A program made the translations under genes and the position numbers. Shown piece by piece: positions 20,188 to 27,998 of a DNA stretch of 64,000 nt. A model generated the notes under the pieces. The model made no database searches. It saw only the letters and a program-made list of their open reading frames with translations, and was not told where the DNA came from. Position 1 is the stretch's first letter. Each line of letters starts with the position of its first letter. Source of the stretch: Candidatus Heimdallarchaeum endolithica (lineage in GTDB: Archaea > Asgardarchaeota > Heimdallarchaeia > Heimdallarchaeales > Heimdallarchaeaceae); contig CP084167.1 in NCBI GenBank assembly GCA_021513715.1, forward strand, positions 1,628,571 through 1,692,570, in the 5' to 3' direction.

Positions 20188-20202
20188 TGCATTATTTTGC
20201 AA
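20187..20202. promoter_or_regulatory. Candidate purine operator, site 1 (TTGCA-N6-TGCAA)
   Basis: Perfect 5-bp inverted repeat with a 6-bp spacer, TTGCATTATTTTGCAA, lying on the start codon of purC-purS. A regulator bound here would block the start of the operon transcript or its translation. The same arms and spacer recur at 20338-20353 and 31960-31975. Function is inferred from recurrence and position. Confidence 0.55.
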
Positions 20203-20252
20203 CCCGACAGTATGTCAGATTTGATACGAAAAAATTAGTGGATTAATAAATG

Positions 20253-20279
20253 TTGCGGAACACAATGATAATTCCGTAA
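20253..20279. promoter_or_regulatory. Second inverted repeat in the purine control region
   Basis: Arms TTGCGGAA (20253-20260) and TTCCGTAA (20272-20279) pair in 7 of 8 positions around an 11-bp spacer, midway between the divergent purine operon and its neighbouring regulator. It differs in sequence from the TTGCA palindromes and may be a second binding site or part of a promoter. Only this one copy was seen. Confidence 0.3.
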
Positions 20280-20336
20280 ATAAGACCGCAGACAATTAAT
20301 AAAAACGAAAAAAACAGCAACAGTAAGAAAAAGAAA

Positions 20337-20354
20337 TTTGCAACGTAGTGCAAA
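20337..20354. promoter_or_regulatory. Candidate purine operator, site 2 (TTTGCA-N6-TGCAAA)
   Basis: Perfect 6-bp inverted repeat TTTGCA/TGCAAA with spacer ACGTAG, placed 3 bp upstream of a TATA-like CTATATAG. In an archaeal promoter this covers the BRE position of the regulator gene, so binding would block TFB and give autoregulation. It shares the TTGCA-N6-TGCAA core with the site on the purC-purS start. Confidence 0.55.
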
Positions 20355-20357
20355 AAA

Positions 20358-20365
20358 CTATATAG
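20358..20365 (+). promoter_or_regulatory. TATA box of the purine regulator gene
   Basis: CTATATAG lies 51 bp upstream of the preferred ATG at 20416. A transcript starting about 25 bp downstream would have a leader of about 25 nt. It is placed directly next to operator candidate 2. Confidence 0.4.
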
Positions 20366-20415
20366 TTTCTTAAAAAAAATTTAACAATGAGTACATTTTT
20401 ATTGTTTTGAGTGCA

Positions 20416-21195
20416 ATGAGTTCAGTGGATAGTTACTTTGATGCTAAAGAGAAGCTTATGGTTCTTAATTTACTAAGAATGGTTTTCAAGAGGTTTACAA
20501 CCCTAGAGGATCTAAAAACATATCTTGATAACAAAGGTGTAGAAATTTCAATAGCAAACCTATCTAGATATATTAATGGCAAAGCTCTTCCAAAATCTAA
20601 GTTAAAAGACAAACTACTAAAAGTACTTGTAGGCAATAGAGAACTTGGTTTAGACATCAACTTACTTACGCATAAGCACATTGAGATTTGGCCTAGTGAG
20701 TATGGAATTGCTGTTAATAATGGACATCTATTAAACGATTCAAAAGCTCTTAATGCTATATTATTCATGGCTATTTATAAGCAGTTCATTCCCACAGATG
20801 TTGACAAAGTAATTACAGCAGAAGTTGATGGTATTGTAATTGCTAGCACACTAGCTCACTTATTGAACATTGATTGTGTATATGCTAGAAAGAAAAAACC
20901 GACAGGATCATTTCGTTGTTTATCAGAAGACATTCAATCAGCAACATCAAGTAGAATCGAAACTCTTTATTTTCCTGAGAAATATATTAGGAAAAACGAA
21001 AGAGTTATCATTATTGATGACATAATACGCTCTGGATCTACGCAAAAAGCTTTAGTTAATCTTGTCCGAAAAGCAGGAGGAATACCAGTAAAGGTTATTA
21101 TTCTTATTGGCATTGGTTCACATTGGGAAAAAATTACAAAATTAAGCAATATCCCTTTTAAGGCTTTAACAGTTGTACCTCGTTCTGAATCTTAA
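20416..21195 (+). CDS. HTH/phosphoribosyltransferase-type regulator (GfcR/PurR-like)
   Basis: The N-terminal 70 residues form a helix-turn-helix-like domain (YLDNKGVEISIANLSRYING is the likely recognition region). The rest is a type I phosphoribosyltransferase with the PRPP loop IIIDDIIRSGST at about 197-208. Proteins of this build (PurR in Gram-positives, GfcR/PyrE-like in archaea) use the PRT domain as a PRPP or nucleotide sensor, not as an enzyme. It is divergent from the purine operon, with shared palindromes between, so it is the best candidate for the operon's regulator; that is inference. The frame extends to a TTG at 20407, but the ATG at 20416 is preferred. It could also be a true PRTase. 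Confidence 0.75.
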   Translation: MSSVDSYFDAKEKLMVLNLLRMVFKRFTTLEDLKTYLDNKGVEISIANLSRYINGKALPKSKLKDKLLKVLVGNRELGLDINLLTHKHIEIWPSEYGIAVNNGHLLNDSKALNAILFMAIYKQFIPTDVDKVITAEVDGIVIASTLAHLLNIDCVYARKKKPTGSFRCLSEDIQSATSSRIETLYFPEKYIRKNERVIIIDDIIRSGSTQKALVNLVRKAGGIPVKVIILIGIGSHWEKITKLSNIPFKALTVVPRSES

Positions 21196-21321
21196 AATCA
21201 CAAAAAACTTTTTTTTATTATTATACAATTATTTATTGAGCACAAATAAAGTTTTGAAAAACAAAAATTCAATTTCCTATACCAAATGTTTTTTTAGAAG
21301 AATAATAATAATGTAATTGTC

Positions 21322-22422
21322 ATGTCAACAACAGATGTTTATTCAAAACTGACAAGCAACTTAAACCAATCCATCTTTTCTATCCTTATGGGAGCATTAT
21401 TTAGTGCTGTTATTTTATTGTTGTTTCCTGAGACATCGACACTTATCTTTTTTATATTTGAGATCCCTTTAGGTTTCTTGATAGCTTTAATTATCACTAC
21501 AGAATGCTTATATGAATATAGAGATGAGATATCATTAGATACAACTGTAAAAATGATTGGCCCTTTATTTAAGTCGATCTTAATTTCGATTCCAATTATT
21601 TTTCTTTATAGCGCAGTAATCATCATACTACAAGCAGTTATTCCATCCTTTCAAGTAGTTTTAGAAGATTTTTTAGCTAAAAATGTTCAAGCAATTAGAG
21701 AAACAATAATTGCAATTCCTGTTTTATTCTTTATCCCTAACATCGTTATGGCAGCTTGTATGCCGATTTTTCTATATTTATATGCAAAAACACACTTTTT
21801 ACTCTTTGGAAAACCTAAAGAACGAGCAAAAGCTAAAAAGTCATTTGAACAGGAAAGAATCGAGGTTGAATTTAGAGAAAGGAAAGAATCGGTTCTTAAA
21901 CAGATTTACGATGAAAATATCCGAATGCAACAATATCTTCTTGAGCTACAAGTTCTTCCCAAAGAAATTGAGAAAGTAAACAGCCATGAAAGCTACAAAG
22001 CTTTACTTACAAGATTAGAAATGATGAATTCTTACGTAGAATCTGTAGGAGAATTTTCAGATAAAAAGTATAAGAAAATATTAGAGGAAGAAGAAGTAAA
22101 AAATAGTCTTTCAGCACTCAACCTTCAAAAAAATGCAGTAGCAGAAAAAGTAAAAGAATATATAAAAGAGCTTAAGAAATCAAAGAAAAAATTTGAAAAA
22201 CCTATTAAAGAAGAAGAAAATACTGAAGAAGAAAATATTGAAGAAGAAAATACTGAAGAAGAAAATACTGAAGAAGAAAATATTGAAGAAGAAAATACTG
22301 AAGAAGAAAATATTGAAGAAGAAAATACTGAAGAAGAAAATATTGAAGAAGAAAATACTGAAGAAGAAAATATTGAAGAAGAAAATACTGAAGAAGAAAA
22401 TACTGAAGAAGAAACTAAATAA
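21322..22422 (+). CDS. Membrane protein with coiled coil and repetitive acidic tail
   Basis: Not recognised. Residues 15-150 contain about four membrane helices (around 17-33, 37-56, 78-103 and 125-152). A charged, heptad-rich cytoplasmic-type coiled coil follows (about 165-295), then a tail of 13 copies of EEEN[T/I] plus EEETK encoded by an almost perfect 15-bp tandem repeat. The tail is extremely acidic and probably disordered; its length should vary between strains. The gene stands alone and is convergent with the PDO gene 30 bp away. Confidence 0.65.
   Translation: MSTTDVYSKLTSNLNQSIFSILMGALFSAVILLLFPETSTLIFFIFEIPLGFLIALIITTECLYEYRDEISLDTTVKMIGPLFKSILISIPIIFLYSAVIIILQAVIPSFQVVLEDFLAKNVQAIRETIIAIPVLFFIPNIVMAACMPIFLYLYAKTHFLLFGKPKERAKAKKSFEQERIEVEFRERKESVLKQIYDENIRMQQYLLELQVLPKEIEKVNSHESYKALLTRLEMMNSYVESVGEFSDKKYKKILEEEEVKNSLSALNLQKNAVAEKVKEYIKELKKSKKKFEKPIKEEENTEEENIEEENTEEENTEEENIEEENTEEENIEEENTEEENIEEENTEEENIEEENTEEENTEEETK
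22210..22419 (+). repeat. 15-bp coding minisatellite (EEEN[T/I] repeats)
   Basis: Thirteen tandem units of GAAGAAGAAAATACT or ...ATT (22210-22404) followed by one variant unit ending in the stop. The T/I alternation produces a 30-bp higher-order pattern over much of the tract. The unit length is a multiple of three, so copy-number change keeps the frame. Confidence 0.95.
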
Positions 22423-22452
22423 AAAAAGAAGATATGGGAAAAAAAGAAAAAA

Positions 22453-23127
22453 CTATTTTGCCTTTTTATATGCCTCTAGCAATTTAGAAGTAAATCCATC
22501 TTCAGGATATGCTCCTTCAAATTCAACTAACAATTCGTCTCCTTGCAAAATAACTGTTTTTGGCACTCCCATAACATAGTATTTCTGTGCCAACTCAGGA
22601 AACTCTGTAGCTTCAACCATTTCTCCAACAATATTAGGATTAGCCATAGCAGATTTATGAGCTAATCTTACTGCTTGTGGGCAGTATGGACAAGTAGGAG
22701 TTATAAAAACTTGTATATAAAGAGATTTATCAATTTTCTCAATTTTCTTAAGGTTCTCTTCTTTTAATGTTACTTTTCCTAAAGATATGTCAAGAAAATC
22801 TTCAATTAGAGTGCCAAATTCGTATCCAGAAGGTATACCAGTAAGAAGAAGTTTACCTTTAACACTTGAACCTTCAAGAATTATAGCAGGAAAGTTTTCA
22901 ATCCCATATTTTTCTATTTCATCATCATTTTCTCCAGTTTTATATTCTTCAAGTTTGATTTTTCCTTCTGGAGCAAGATCTGCAATTATTTTAATAATTT
23001 CCTTTGTCTCATTACAAGTCAAACATCTATCATCTGAAAGAAATAATTTAGCTGTAACTGTATTTTCCATATGCAAAAGCATTTCTTTTACTTGGTGTTT
23101 AATATCATCACTTATGTTGATACTCAT
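22453..23127 (-). CDS. Protein disulfide oxidoreductase, tandem thioredoxin fold (PDO)
   Basis: Archaeal PDO/glutaredoxin-like protein with two thioredoxin folds. The active sites are CLTC (C35, C38) and CPYC (C146, C149), each followed by a cis-Pro segment (NFPAIIL and GVPKTVIL). PDO makes, breaks or isomerises disulfides in the cytoplasm and often pairs with a thioredoxin-reductase-like protein. The length of 224 residues is normal. The first ATG at 23133 is only 2 nt from the AAAGGT ribosome site; the ATG at 23127 has 8 nt, so the shorter start is chosen. The second site is canonical, the first less so. Confidence 0.88.
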   Translation of the reverse strand: MSINISDDIKHQVKEMLLHMENTVTAKLFLSDDRCLTCNETKEIIKIIADLAPEGKIKLEEYKTGENDDEIEKYGIENFPAIILEGSSVKGKLLLTGIPSGYEFGTLIEDFLDISLGKVTLKEENLKKIEKIDKSLYIQVFITPTCPYCPQAVRLAHKSAMANPNIVGEMVEATEFPELAQKYYVMGVPKTVILQGDELLVEFEGAYPEDGFTSKLLEAYKKAK

Positions 23128-23281
23128 AATCATTACCTTTTTGTTTTATATTTATTTCTTCAAAACTATTTTTTTAAATATTAGCTTCTAACAAAAAAGG
23201 ATTGTTTTATACGAGAACCAACAGATAAATTAATACCTCTTAAAAAAATGGAAACCAATTAAATCAAGTAATCTAAAAAGA

Positions 23282-23554
23282 TCAACCTGTTCTCTTGATG
23301 ATATGGAAACCAAATTCTGTTTTTACTATGTCAGACAATTCACCTTTTTTAAGGGAAAATGCTGCTTTTTCAAATTCCTTAACCATCTGACCATGGGTGA
23401 AAAAACCTAAGTTTCCTCCTCTCTTACTACTTGGACAAGTTGAATATTTTCTTGCTAATTCTGCAAAATCAGCTCCATCTTGTAATTCTTTTAATATTCT
23501 TTCAGCTTCAGATCTCTTTTTTACTAAAATGTGACTTGCTTTAACCTTAACCAT
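23282..23554 (-). CDS. Parvulin-type peptidyl-prolyl isomerase, single domain
   Basis: Small stand-alone parvulin (90 residues) that isomerises Xaa-Pro bonds. It begins with the segment [16 protein letters not shown], has the conserved [13 protein letters not shown] and [12 protein letters not shown] segments, and ends [12 protein letters not shown]. The two histidines of the active-site pair (SHILV and FHIIK) are present. It lacks a signal peptide, so it acts in the cytoplasm. A diverged copy follows upstream on the same strand at 23623-23907. Confidence 0.9.
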   Translation of the reverse strand: MVKVKASHILVKKRSEAERILKELQDGADFAELARKYSTCPSSKRGGNLGFFTHGQMVKEFEKAAFSLKKGELSDIVKTEFGFHIIKRTG

Positions 23555-23622
23555 TTTATCACCATATTATTTACTATATATCTTTTTAAAACTATTCGTA
23601 TAAAAACAAATACCAAGATCTG

Positions 23623-23907
23623 CTACTCTTCTCTTTTTATGATATGATAACCTATCTTTGTTTTAACAACGCCAGATATTTCACCTTTATTAAGTTTGAA
23701 GGCAACATCCTCAAATTCTTTTACCATTCTCCCTTTCGAAAATTCAGGAAGTTTACCCCCATCTTTTCTTGTAGTACAAAGAGAGTGGGTTTTTGCAAGG
23801 TTATTAAAATCGGCCCCATGTCTTAATTCCTCTAATATTTGCTCAGCTTCTGAATATTTTTTTACAAAGATATGGGAAACTTTTACTTTATCTGTCACTT
23901 TTATCAA
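23623..23907 (-). CDS. Parvulin-type peptidyl-prolyl isomerase, second copy
   Basis: Tandem paralogue of the neighbouring parvulin with the same plan (VSHIFVKKYSEAE, GGKLPEF, MVKEFEDVAFKL, GYHIIKREE). The catalytic-pocket segment has changed: CPSSKRGG in the neighbour is CTTRKDGG here, and the usual GF(F) after the glycines is PEF. The two histidines remain. It may have shifted substrate preference or be partly decayed. About 70 bp separate the genes, so a shared transcript is possible. Confidence 0.85.
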   Translation of the reverse strand: MIKVTDKVKVSHIFVKKYSEAEQILEELRHGADFNNLAKTHSLCTTRKDGGKLPEFSKGRMVKEFEDVAFKLNKGEISGVVKTKIGYHIIKREE

Positions 23908-24028
23908 CCTATTTTTAGAGAATAGCCTATAATACAGAGAATACTAACAGCATATTTATAAAGAATAAAAACCTATATAACACTTTTGAATAAGGAAAAA
24001 AATTTTTTACTTTTAAAAAAAAAGAAAT

Positions 24029-24721
24029 TTATTCAAGGATTATTCTTGCGTCTATAGCCTTTAAACCATCTTTAGTAACCATCACAGGATTCAAATCCAT
24101 CTCTTTGATTTCTGGATGAATTTCGACAAGCTTTGAGAGATTTAGAAGTAAAGACTTTAAATCGTTCATTTTCAGAGCAGGCATTCCTCTAAAACCTTCC
24201 AACATCTTCCTTCCTTTTATTTCACAATACATTTCTTCTACATCGTTTTCAGATATGGGAATTAACCTAAAAGACACATCTTTGTAAACTTCGACGAAGA
24301 TTCCACCTATTCCAAAAGCAATCATTTTTCCAAATTGAGGATCAGTAGTTTGACCTACTAGCACTTCAACTCCTGAAACCATCTCTTCAATCGAAAAACC
24401 GTCTATTTTTGCTCCAGGATGATAGGTTGTTACTGATTCCATCATTTCTTCATAAGCTTTCTTCAATTCAGAATCAGATTTAATACCTACTTTCACGCCT
24501 CCAGCTTCTGTTTTATGGATAATATCTTCTGAAATTACCTTAAGAACAACAGGATAGCCGATTTCGTTAGCTTTTGCTATACACTCATCTAAATTTTTTC
24601 CGACTTCAATTTTGTTTAAAGGAACACCAGCTAGTTCCATAACCTTTCTTGATTCTTCATAGGTTAAGACATTTCGTCCTTGACCCTTAACTTCTTCAAA
24701 TATTTTATTAATTTCATCCAT
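24029..24721 (-). CDS. ADP-forming acyl-CoA synthetase, beta subunit, second pair
   Basis: Second ATP-grasp_5 beta chain (230 residues), paralogous to the one at 774-1466. Family segments: LAGVPLNKIEVGKNLDE, PVVLKVISEDIIHKTEAGG, GIGGIFVEVYKDVSFRL and MDLNPVMVTKDG. Its ATG directly abuts the stop of the alpha gene. The divergence from the first pair suggests a different acyl-CoA substrate (acetyl versus branched or aryl acids in known archaea), but substrate cannot be read from sequence here. Confidence 0.9.
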   Translation of the reverse strand: MDEINKIFEEVKGQGRNVLTYEESRKVMELAGVPLNKIEVGKNLDECIAKANEIGYPVVLKVISEDIIHKTEAGGVKVGIKSDSELKKAYEEMMESVTTYHPGAKIDGFSIEEMVSGVEVLVGQTTDPQFGKMIAFGIGGIFVEVYKDVSFRLIPISENDVEEMYCEIKGRKMLEGFRGMPALKMNDLKSLLLNLSKLVEIHPEIKEMDLNPVMVTKDGLKAIDARIILE

Positions 24722-26155
24722 TTATTTGCACCCCTCATATTTTTTTGTTAAACTATCGACATTTTCTCTTCTGAGGAATTTTCCTCTATCAACCAAAGCT
24801 TTCATCGCGATAACTGCTCTCTCGGCAGATGGTAAGGTTGGTATACCTTTATAGTTCAACCATTTGAAAGCTTCTAAGTGGTCCATCCCAACAAATGCAC
24901 AAACTATAGGCTTTTTTGTAGTTGTACTTACTTGATAAATTGCATCAGCAACTTTATCAGGAACAGCTCTTGACCCTGGATTAAATAAGGGACAAACACC
25001 ATCTACTTCTGGAGCATCAACCAAAATTTGTAATACTTTTCTAAACCTAACGTGATCTGCATCACCAATAATATCAACGGGATTTTGTTTACTCCATGTT
25101 AGAGGACAAACTTCATTAATTTTCGCTATTGTTTCTTCGCTTAATGTTGCTAGTTTTAGTCCTACATCTGCTGCTTTATCTGCAGAAATGACAATTATTC
25201 CTCCCGCATTGCTTAAAATAGCAATTTTTTCGCCATCAGGTGGAAGTTGAGTACTAAACGCTTGAGCAACATCAAATAATTCAAACCATTCTTTCGCTCT
25301 ATATACTCCTGCTTGTTTAAAAGCAGCTTCATAACTAGCATCTTGAGTACTAATTGAACCAGTATGACTAGAAGCAGCTGCTGCACCATAAGAAGTACGA
25401 CCAGATTTTAAAACTACAATAGGTTGTCTCCATGTAATTTTTTTTGCTTCTTCAAAGAATTTTCTTCCATCGGGCATGCTTTCCACATAAAGTCCAATAC
25501 ACTTTGTTTTATAATCATCAGCAAAATACTCCAACAGGTCTGCATCATCTACATCTGCCTTGTTTCCTATACTTATAAAGTGAGAATAACCTATTCCTAC
25601 TTTATTACTGTGTAATATTGCTGAAATGCAAAGAGCACCTGATTGACTAATAAAAGCAAGAGTACCTTTTTGTGGTGCTTCATCTGCGAATGTACCATTA
25701 AATTGAATATGAGGATTATAAATTCCCAAACAATTAGGACCTACAATTCGCATGTTATAACTTTGAGCTATCTTTACTATTTCTTGTTCAGCATCTTTTT
25801 TTCCAGTTTCTCCAAAACCTGCTGTAATAATAACTGCGGCTTTTACTCCTTTTTTTCCACATTCATGCAAAACTGAAATAACAAATTGGGGAGGAACAAC
25901 AATAATTGCTTGATCTACCTCATCAGAAACATCTAAAATTGACTTATATGCCTTAAGCCCCATTATTTCTTCTGCTTTAGGATGAACTGGAAAAATTTTA
26001 CCTTGAAAGCCTTTTGATTTATCAGTTTCACCTACCAAATAATGAACAATGTTATCCATTATTCTATTTCCTATTTTATCAGGAGTTGGAGTTGCGCCTA
26101 TTATAGCTACTGAGTTTGGTTCAAAAAGTGCTTTTATCCCAAGATCGGTACTCAA
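24722..26155 (-). CDS. ADP-forming acyl-CoA synthetase, alpha subunit, second pair
   Basis: Second CoA-binding alpha chain (477 residues), with LFEPNSVAIIGAT, the phosphohistidine motif SSHTGSISTQD, GPNCLGIYNPH and SNAGGIIVISADKA. The start is TTG at 26155, preceded by GGAG at about 9 nt, with no in-frame ATG nearby. It is followed without a gap by the beta gene. Compared with the alpha chain at 1478-2890 the family core is the same but the loops differ, so the two pairs are old paralogues, not a recent duplication. Confidence 0.9.
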   Translation of the reverse strand: MSTDLGIKALFEPNSVAIIGATPTPDKIGNRIMDNIVHYLVGETDKSKGFQGKIFPVHPKAEEIMGLKAYKSILDVSDEVDQAIIVVPPQFVISVLHECGKKGVKAAVIITAGFGETGKKDAEQEIVKIAQSYNMRIVGPNCLGIYNPHIQFNGTFADEAPQKGTLAFISQSGALCISAILHSNKVGIGYSHFISIGNKADVDDADLLEYFADDYKTKCIGLYVESMPDGRKFFEEAKKITWRQPIVVLKSGRTSYGAAAASSHTGSISTQDASYEAAFKQAGVYRAKEWFELFDVAQAFSTQLPPDGEKIAILSNAGGIIVISADKAADVGLKLATLSEETIAKINEVCPLTWSKQNPVDIIGDADHVRFRKVLQILVDAPEVDGVCPLFNPGSRAVPDKVADAIYQVSTTTKKPIVCAFVGMDHLEAFKWLNYKGIPTLPSAERAVIAMKALVDRGKFLRRENVDSLTKKYEGCK

Positions 26156-26315
26156 ATTTATCGACTCCAGTGTTTAGTTGAACAAAATTAAACTCATTTA
26201 AAACATTAATGTTAAGTAATTGTAATAACAAAAGAGAGTAGAATTTCTAAAAAATTGTACATTTAAGATAGATATCACACTACTATTTAAATAAAAGAAA
26301 TAGTATAAACAAATA

Positions 26316-27998
26316 ATGAAAAAAAAACTTTTCTGGCTTCAGAGAACTTTTTTAACTTTCGCTGTTACTATTATTTTCACTCTTTCACTAAATACATCAC
26401 AATTCACACCCGGTGTTTTTGCTATTGAAAATGATATAAATTATTTTGAAATAAGTAGCCAACAACCAATATCCATTGAAAACGATGAAGATTTTAAAAA
26501 ATATGACTTTAGTGGGAATGGATCAAGTTCTAATCCTTATTTAATCAAGAATCTGGTGATAATAGGAAAAACAATTGCAATTTCAGTGAAGAATACTACA
26601 AAGTATTTTGCTATAGTCGATTGTAGGATCAGATTCTGCGACATTGGCATTTATATCTTTAATGCATCAAAAGGAACTGCAGTTATATTAAATAATTCTC
26701 TTTCATATATCCAAGATCAAAATGCTTTGGGCTCAGTAGGTCAAGCAATTTTTGTTTCTGAATCAGAAGGAATAAAAATAGAAAATAACGAAATTATTGA
26801 TTCTGATATAGCGATTTTTCTTTCACAATCACCTTATTCACAAATAGTCAATAACATTATTAAAGAAAAATATGGAATAACAGTTATTTCTTCCATACAA
26901 ACTTTAATCGAGAATAATTCACTTACAAACTGTGGATTAAACATATATGGTAAAACAGAAATCGAAGAATATAATGCTTATATTATAAAAAATAACTTCA
27001 TAAATGATAAAAAACTTGGATATTTTGTAGATCTCACCGATAAGGTTATTGACAAGGGCATTTATGGTCAAATACTTTTAATTAATTGCACAAACTTTGC
27101 AATTGAAAATCAAGTTTTAACCGATACAACGACAGGAATAACAATGTATTTCTGTAAAAATATTGAAATAACAAATTGTTACTCATATTCAAATATTTTT
27201 GAAGGTGTAGCTGCTTATGGTTCATCAGATATTTACATTCATAATTCAATATTAGAAGAAAATGGATTTGGTTTTACAGGTTGTGGGATTAGGTTAAGAG
27301 AAACAGAAGACAGTTTAATAGAGGATAATGTTATGAGATATAATAAAGGAGATGGGGGAATATTAGCATCACTTACTAATAATATAAGCATAAAAAATAA
27401 TGTTTTATCTTTTAACAAAGGAGAAGGTATTGCGCTAAAAACATGCAATAACACAAAGATTCAAGGTAATATTTGTTTTGGAAATGGAATTGATGGTTTA
27501 TCCCTTCTTGCAACAAACAACTCTTTAATTGAAAAAAATTACTTTGTTGAAAATGCAGAAACTGGGGTTTTTCTTTTTGATTCATGTTACAATTCAATAA
27601 TAAACAATACTATTATGAATAACTATAATTATGGTATAATGCTAATGGATGCTATTGCCGACAATAAAGTGAGGTGTAGGGATAATATCATCTATCTTAA
27701 TTTCTTTATTAATAATAATGTTAATGGGACATCACAAGCATTTGATAACGGATATAATAATAAATGGTACAATGAAACTATAAAAAAAGGTAATTATTGG
27801 TCTGATAACACCAAAAGAAAATATGAAATAAGTGGGGCAGCAAAATCTTATGACAAATTCCCAATAAAGACAAATTTGGAGAGAGTCTCTTTTAGTAATT
27901 TTATATATCTCTCTATAATAATCTGTGTTGTTGCAAAAATAAAAAAAAATAAAGAATTAAAGAAGTTTCATAGAATATTCTTTCATTGGTTCAAATAA
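26316..27998 (+). CDS. Secreted right-handed beta-helix (PbH1/NosD-like) surface protein
   Basis: An N-terminal signal segment (about 10-35) is followed by roughly 450 residues of parallel beta-helix repeats rich in Asn and Ile (patterns such as NNSLTNCG, IENNEIIDSD, NYSLIEKNYF-like rungs), the type annotated as NosD or PbH1 repeats. A C-terminal hydrophobic segment (FIYLSIIICVVAKI) plus Lys-rich tail is a membrane anchor. It is probably an extracellular carbohydrate-active or surface-layer associated protein. The last 42 bp overlap the convergent hutU. A related but broken gene is at 57.0-59.4 kb. Confidence 0.8.
   Translation: MKKKLFWLQRTFLTFAVTIIFTLSLNTSQFTPGVFAIENDINYFEISSQQPISIENDEDFKKYDFSGNGSSSNPYLIKNLVIIGKTIAISVKNTTKYFAIVDCRIRFCDIGIYIFNASKGTAVILNNSLSYIQDQNALGSVGQAIFVSESEGIKIENNEIIDSDIAIFLSQSPYSQIVNNIIKEKYGITVISSIQTLIENNSLTNCGLNIYGKTEIEEYNAYIIKNNFINDKKLGYFVDLTDKVIDKGIYGQILLINCTNFAIENQVLTDTTTGITMYFCKNIEITNCYSYSNIFEGVAAYGSSDIYIHNSILEENGFGFTGCGIRLRETEDSLIEDNVMRYNKGDGGILASLTNNISIKNNVLSFNKGEGIALKTCNNTKIQGNICFGNGIDGLSLLATNNSLIEKNYFVENAETGVFLFDSCYNSIINNTIMNNYNYGIMLMDAIADNKVRCRDNIIYLNFFINNNVNGTSQAFDNGYNNKWYNETIKKGNYWSDNTKRKYEISGAAKSYDKFPIKTNLERVSFSNFIYLSIIICVVAKIKKNKELKKFHRIFFHWFK

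Noticed and set aside
22193..22579. Lysine/isoleucine-rich open frame (repeats of KKKIL) on the plus strand
   Set aside because: It is the frame shadow of the 15-bp GAA-rich repeat and runs into the convergent PDO gene.
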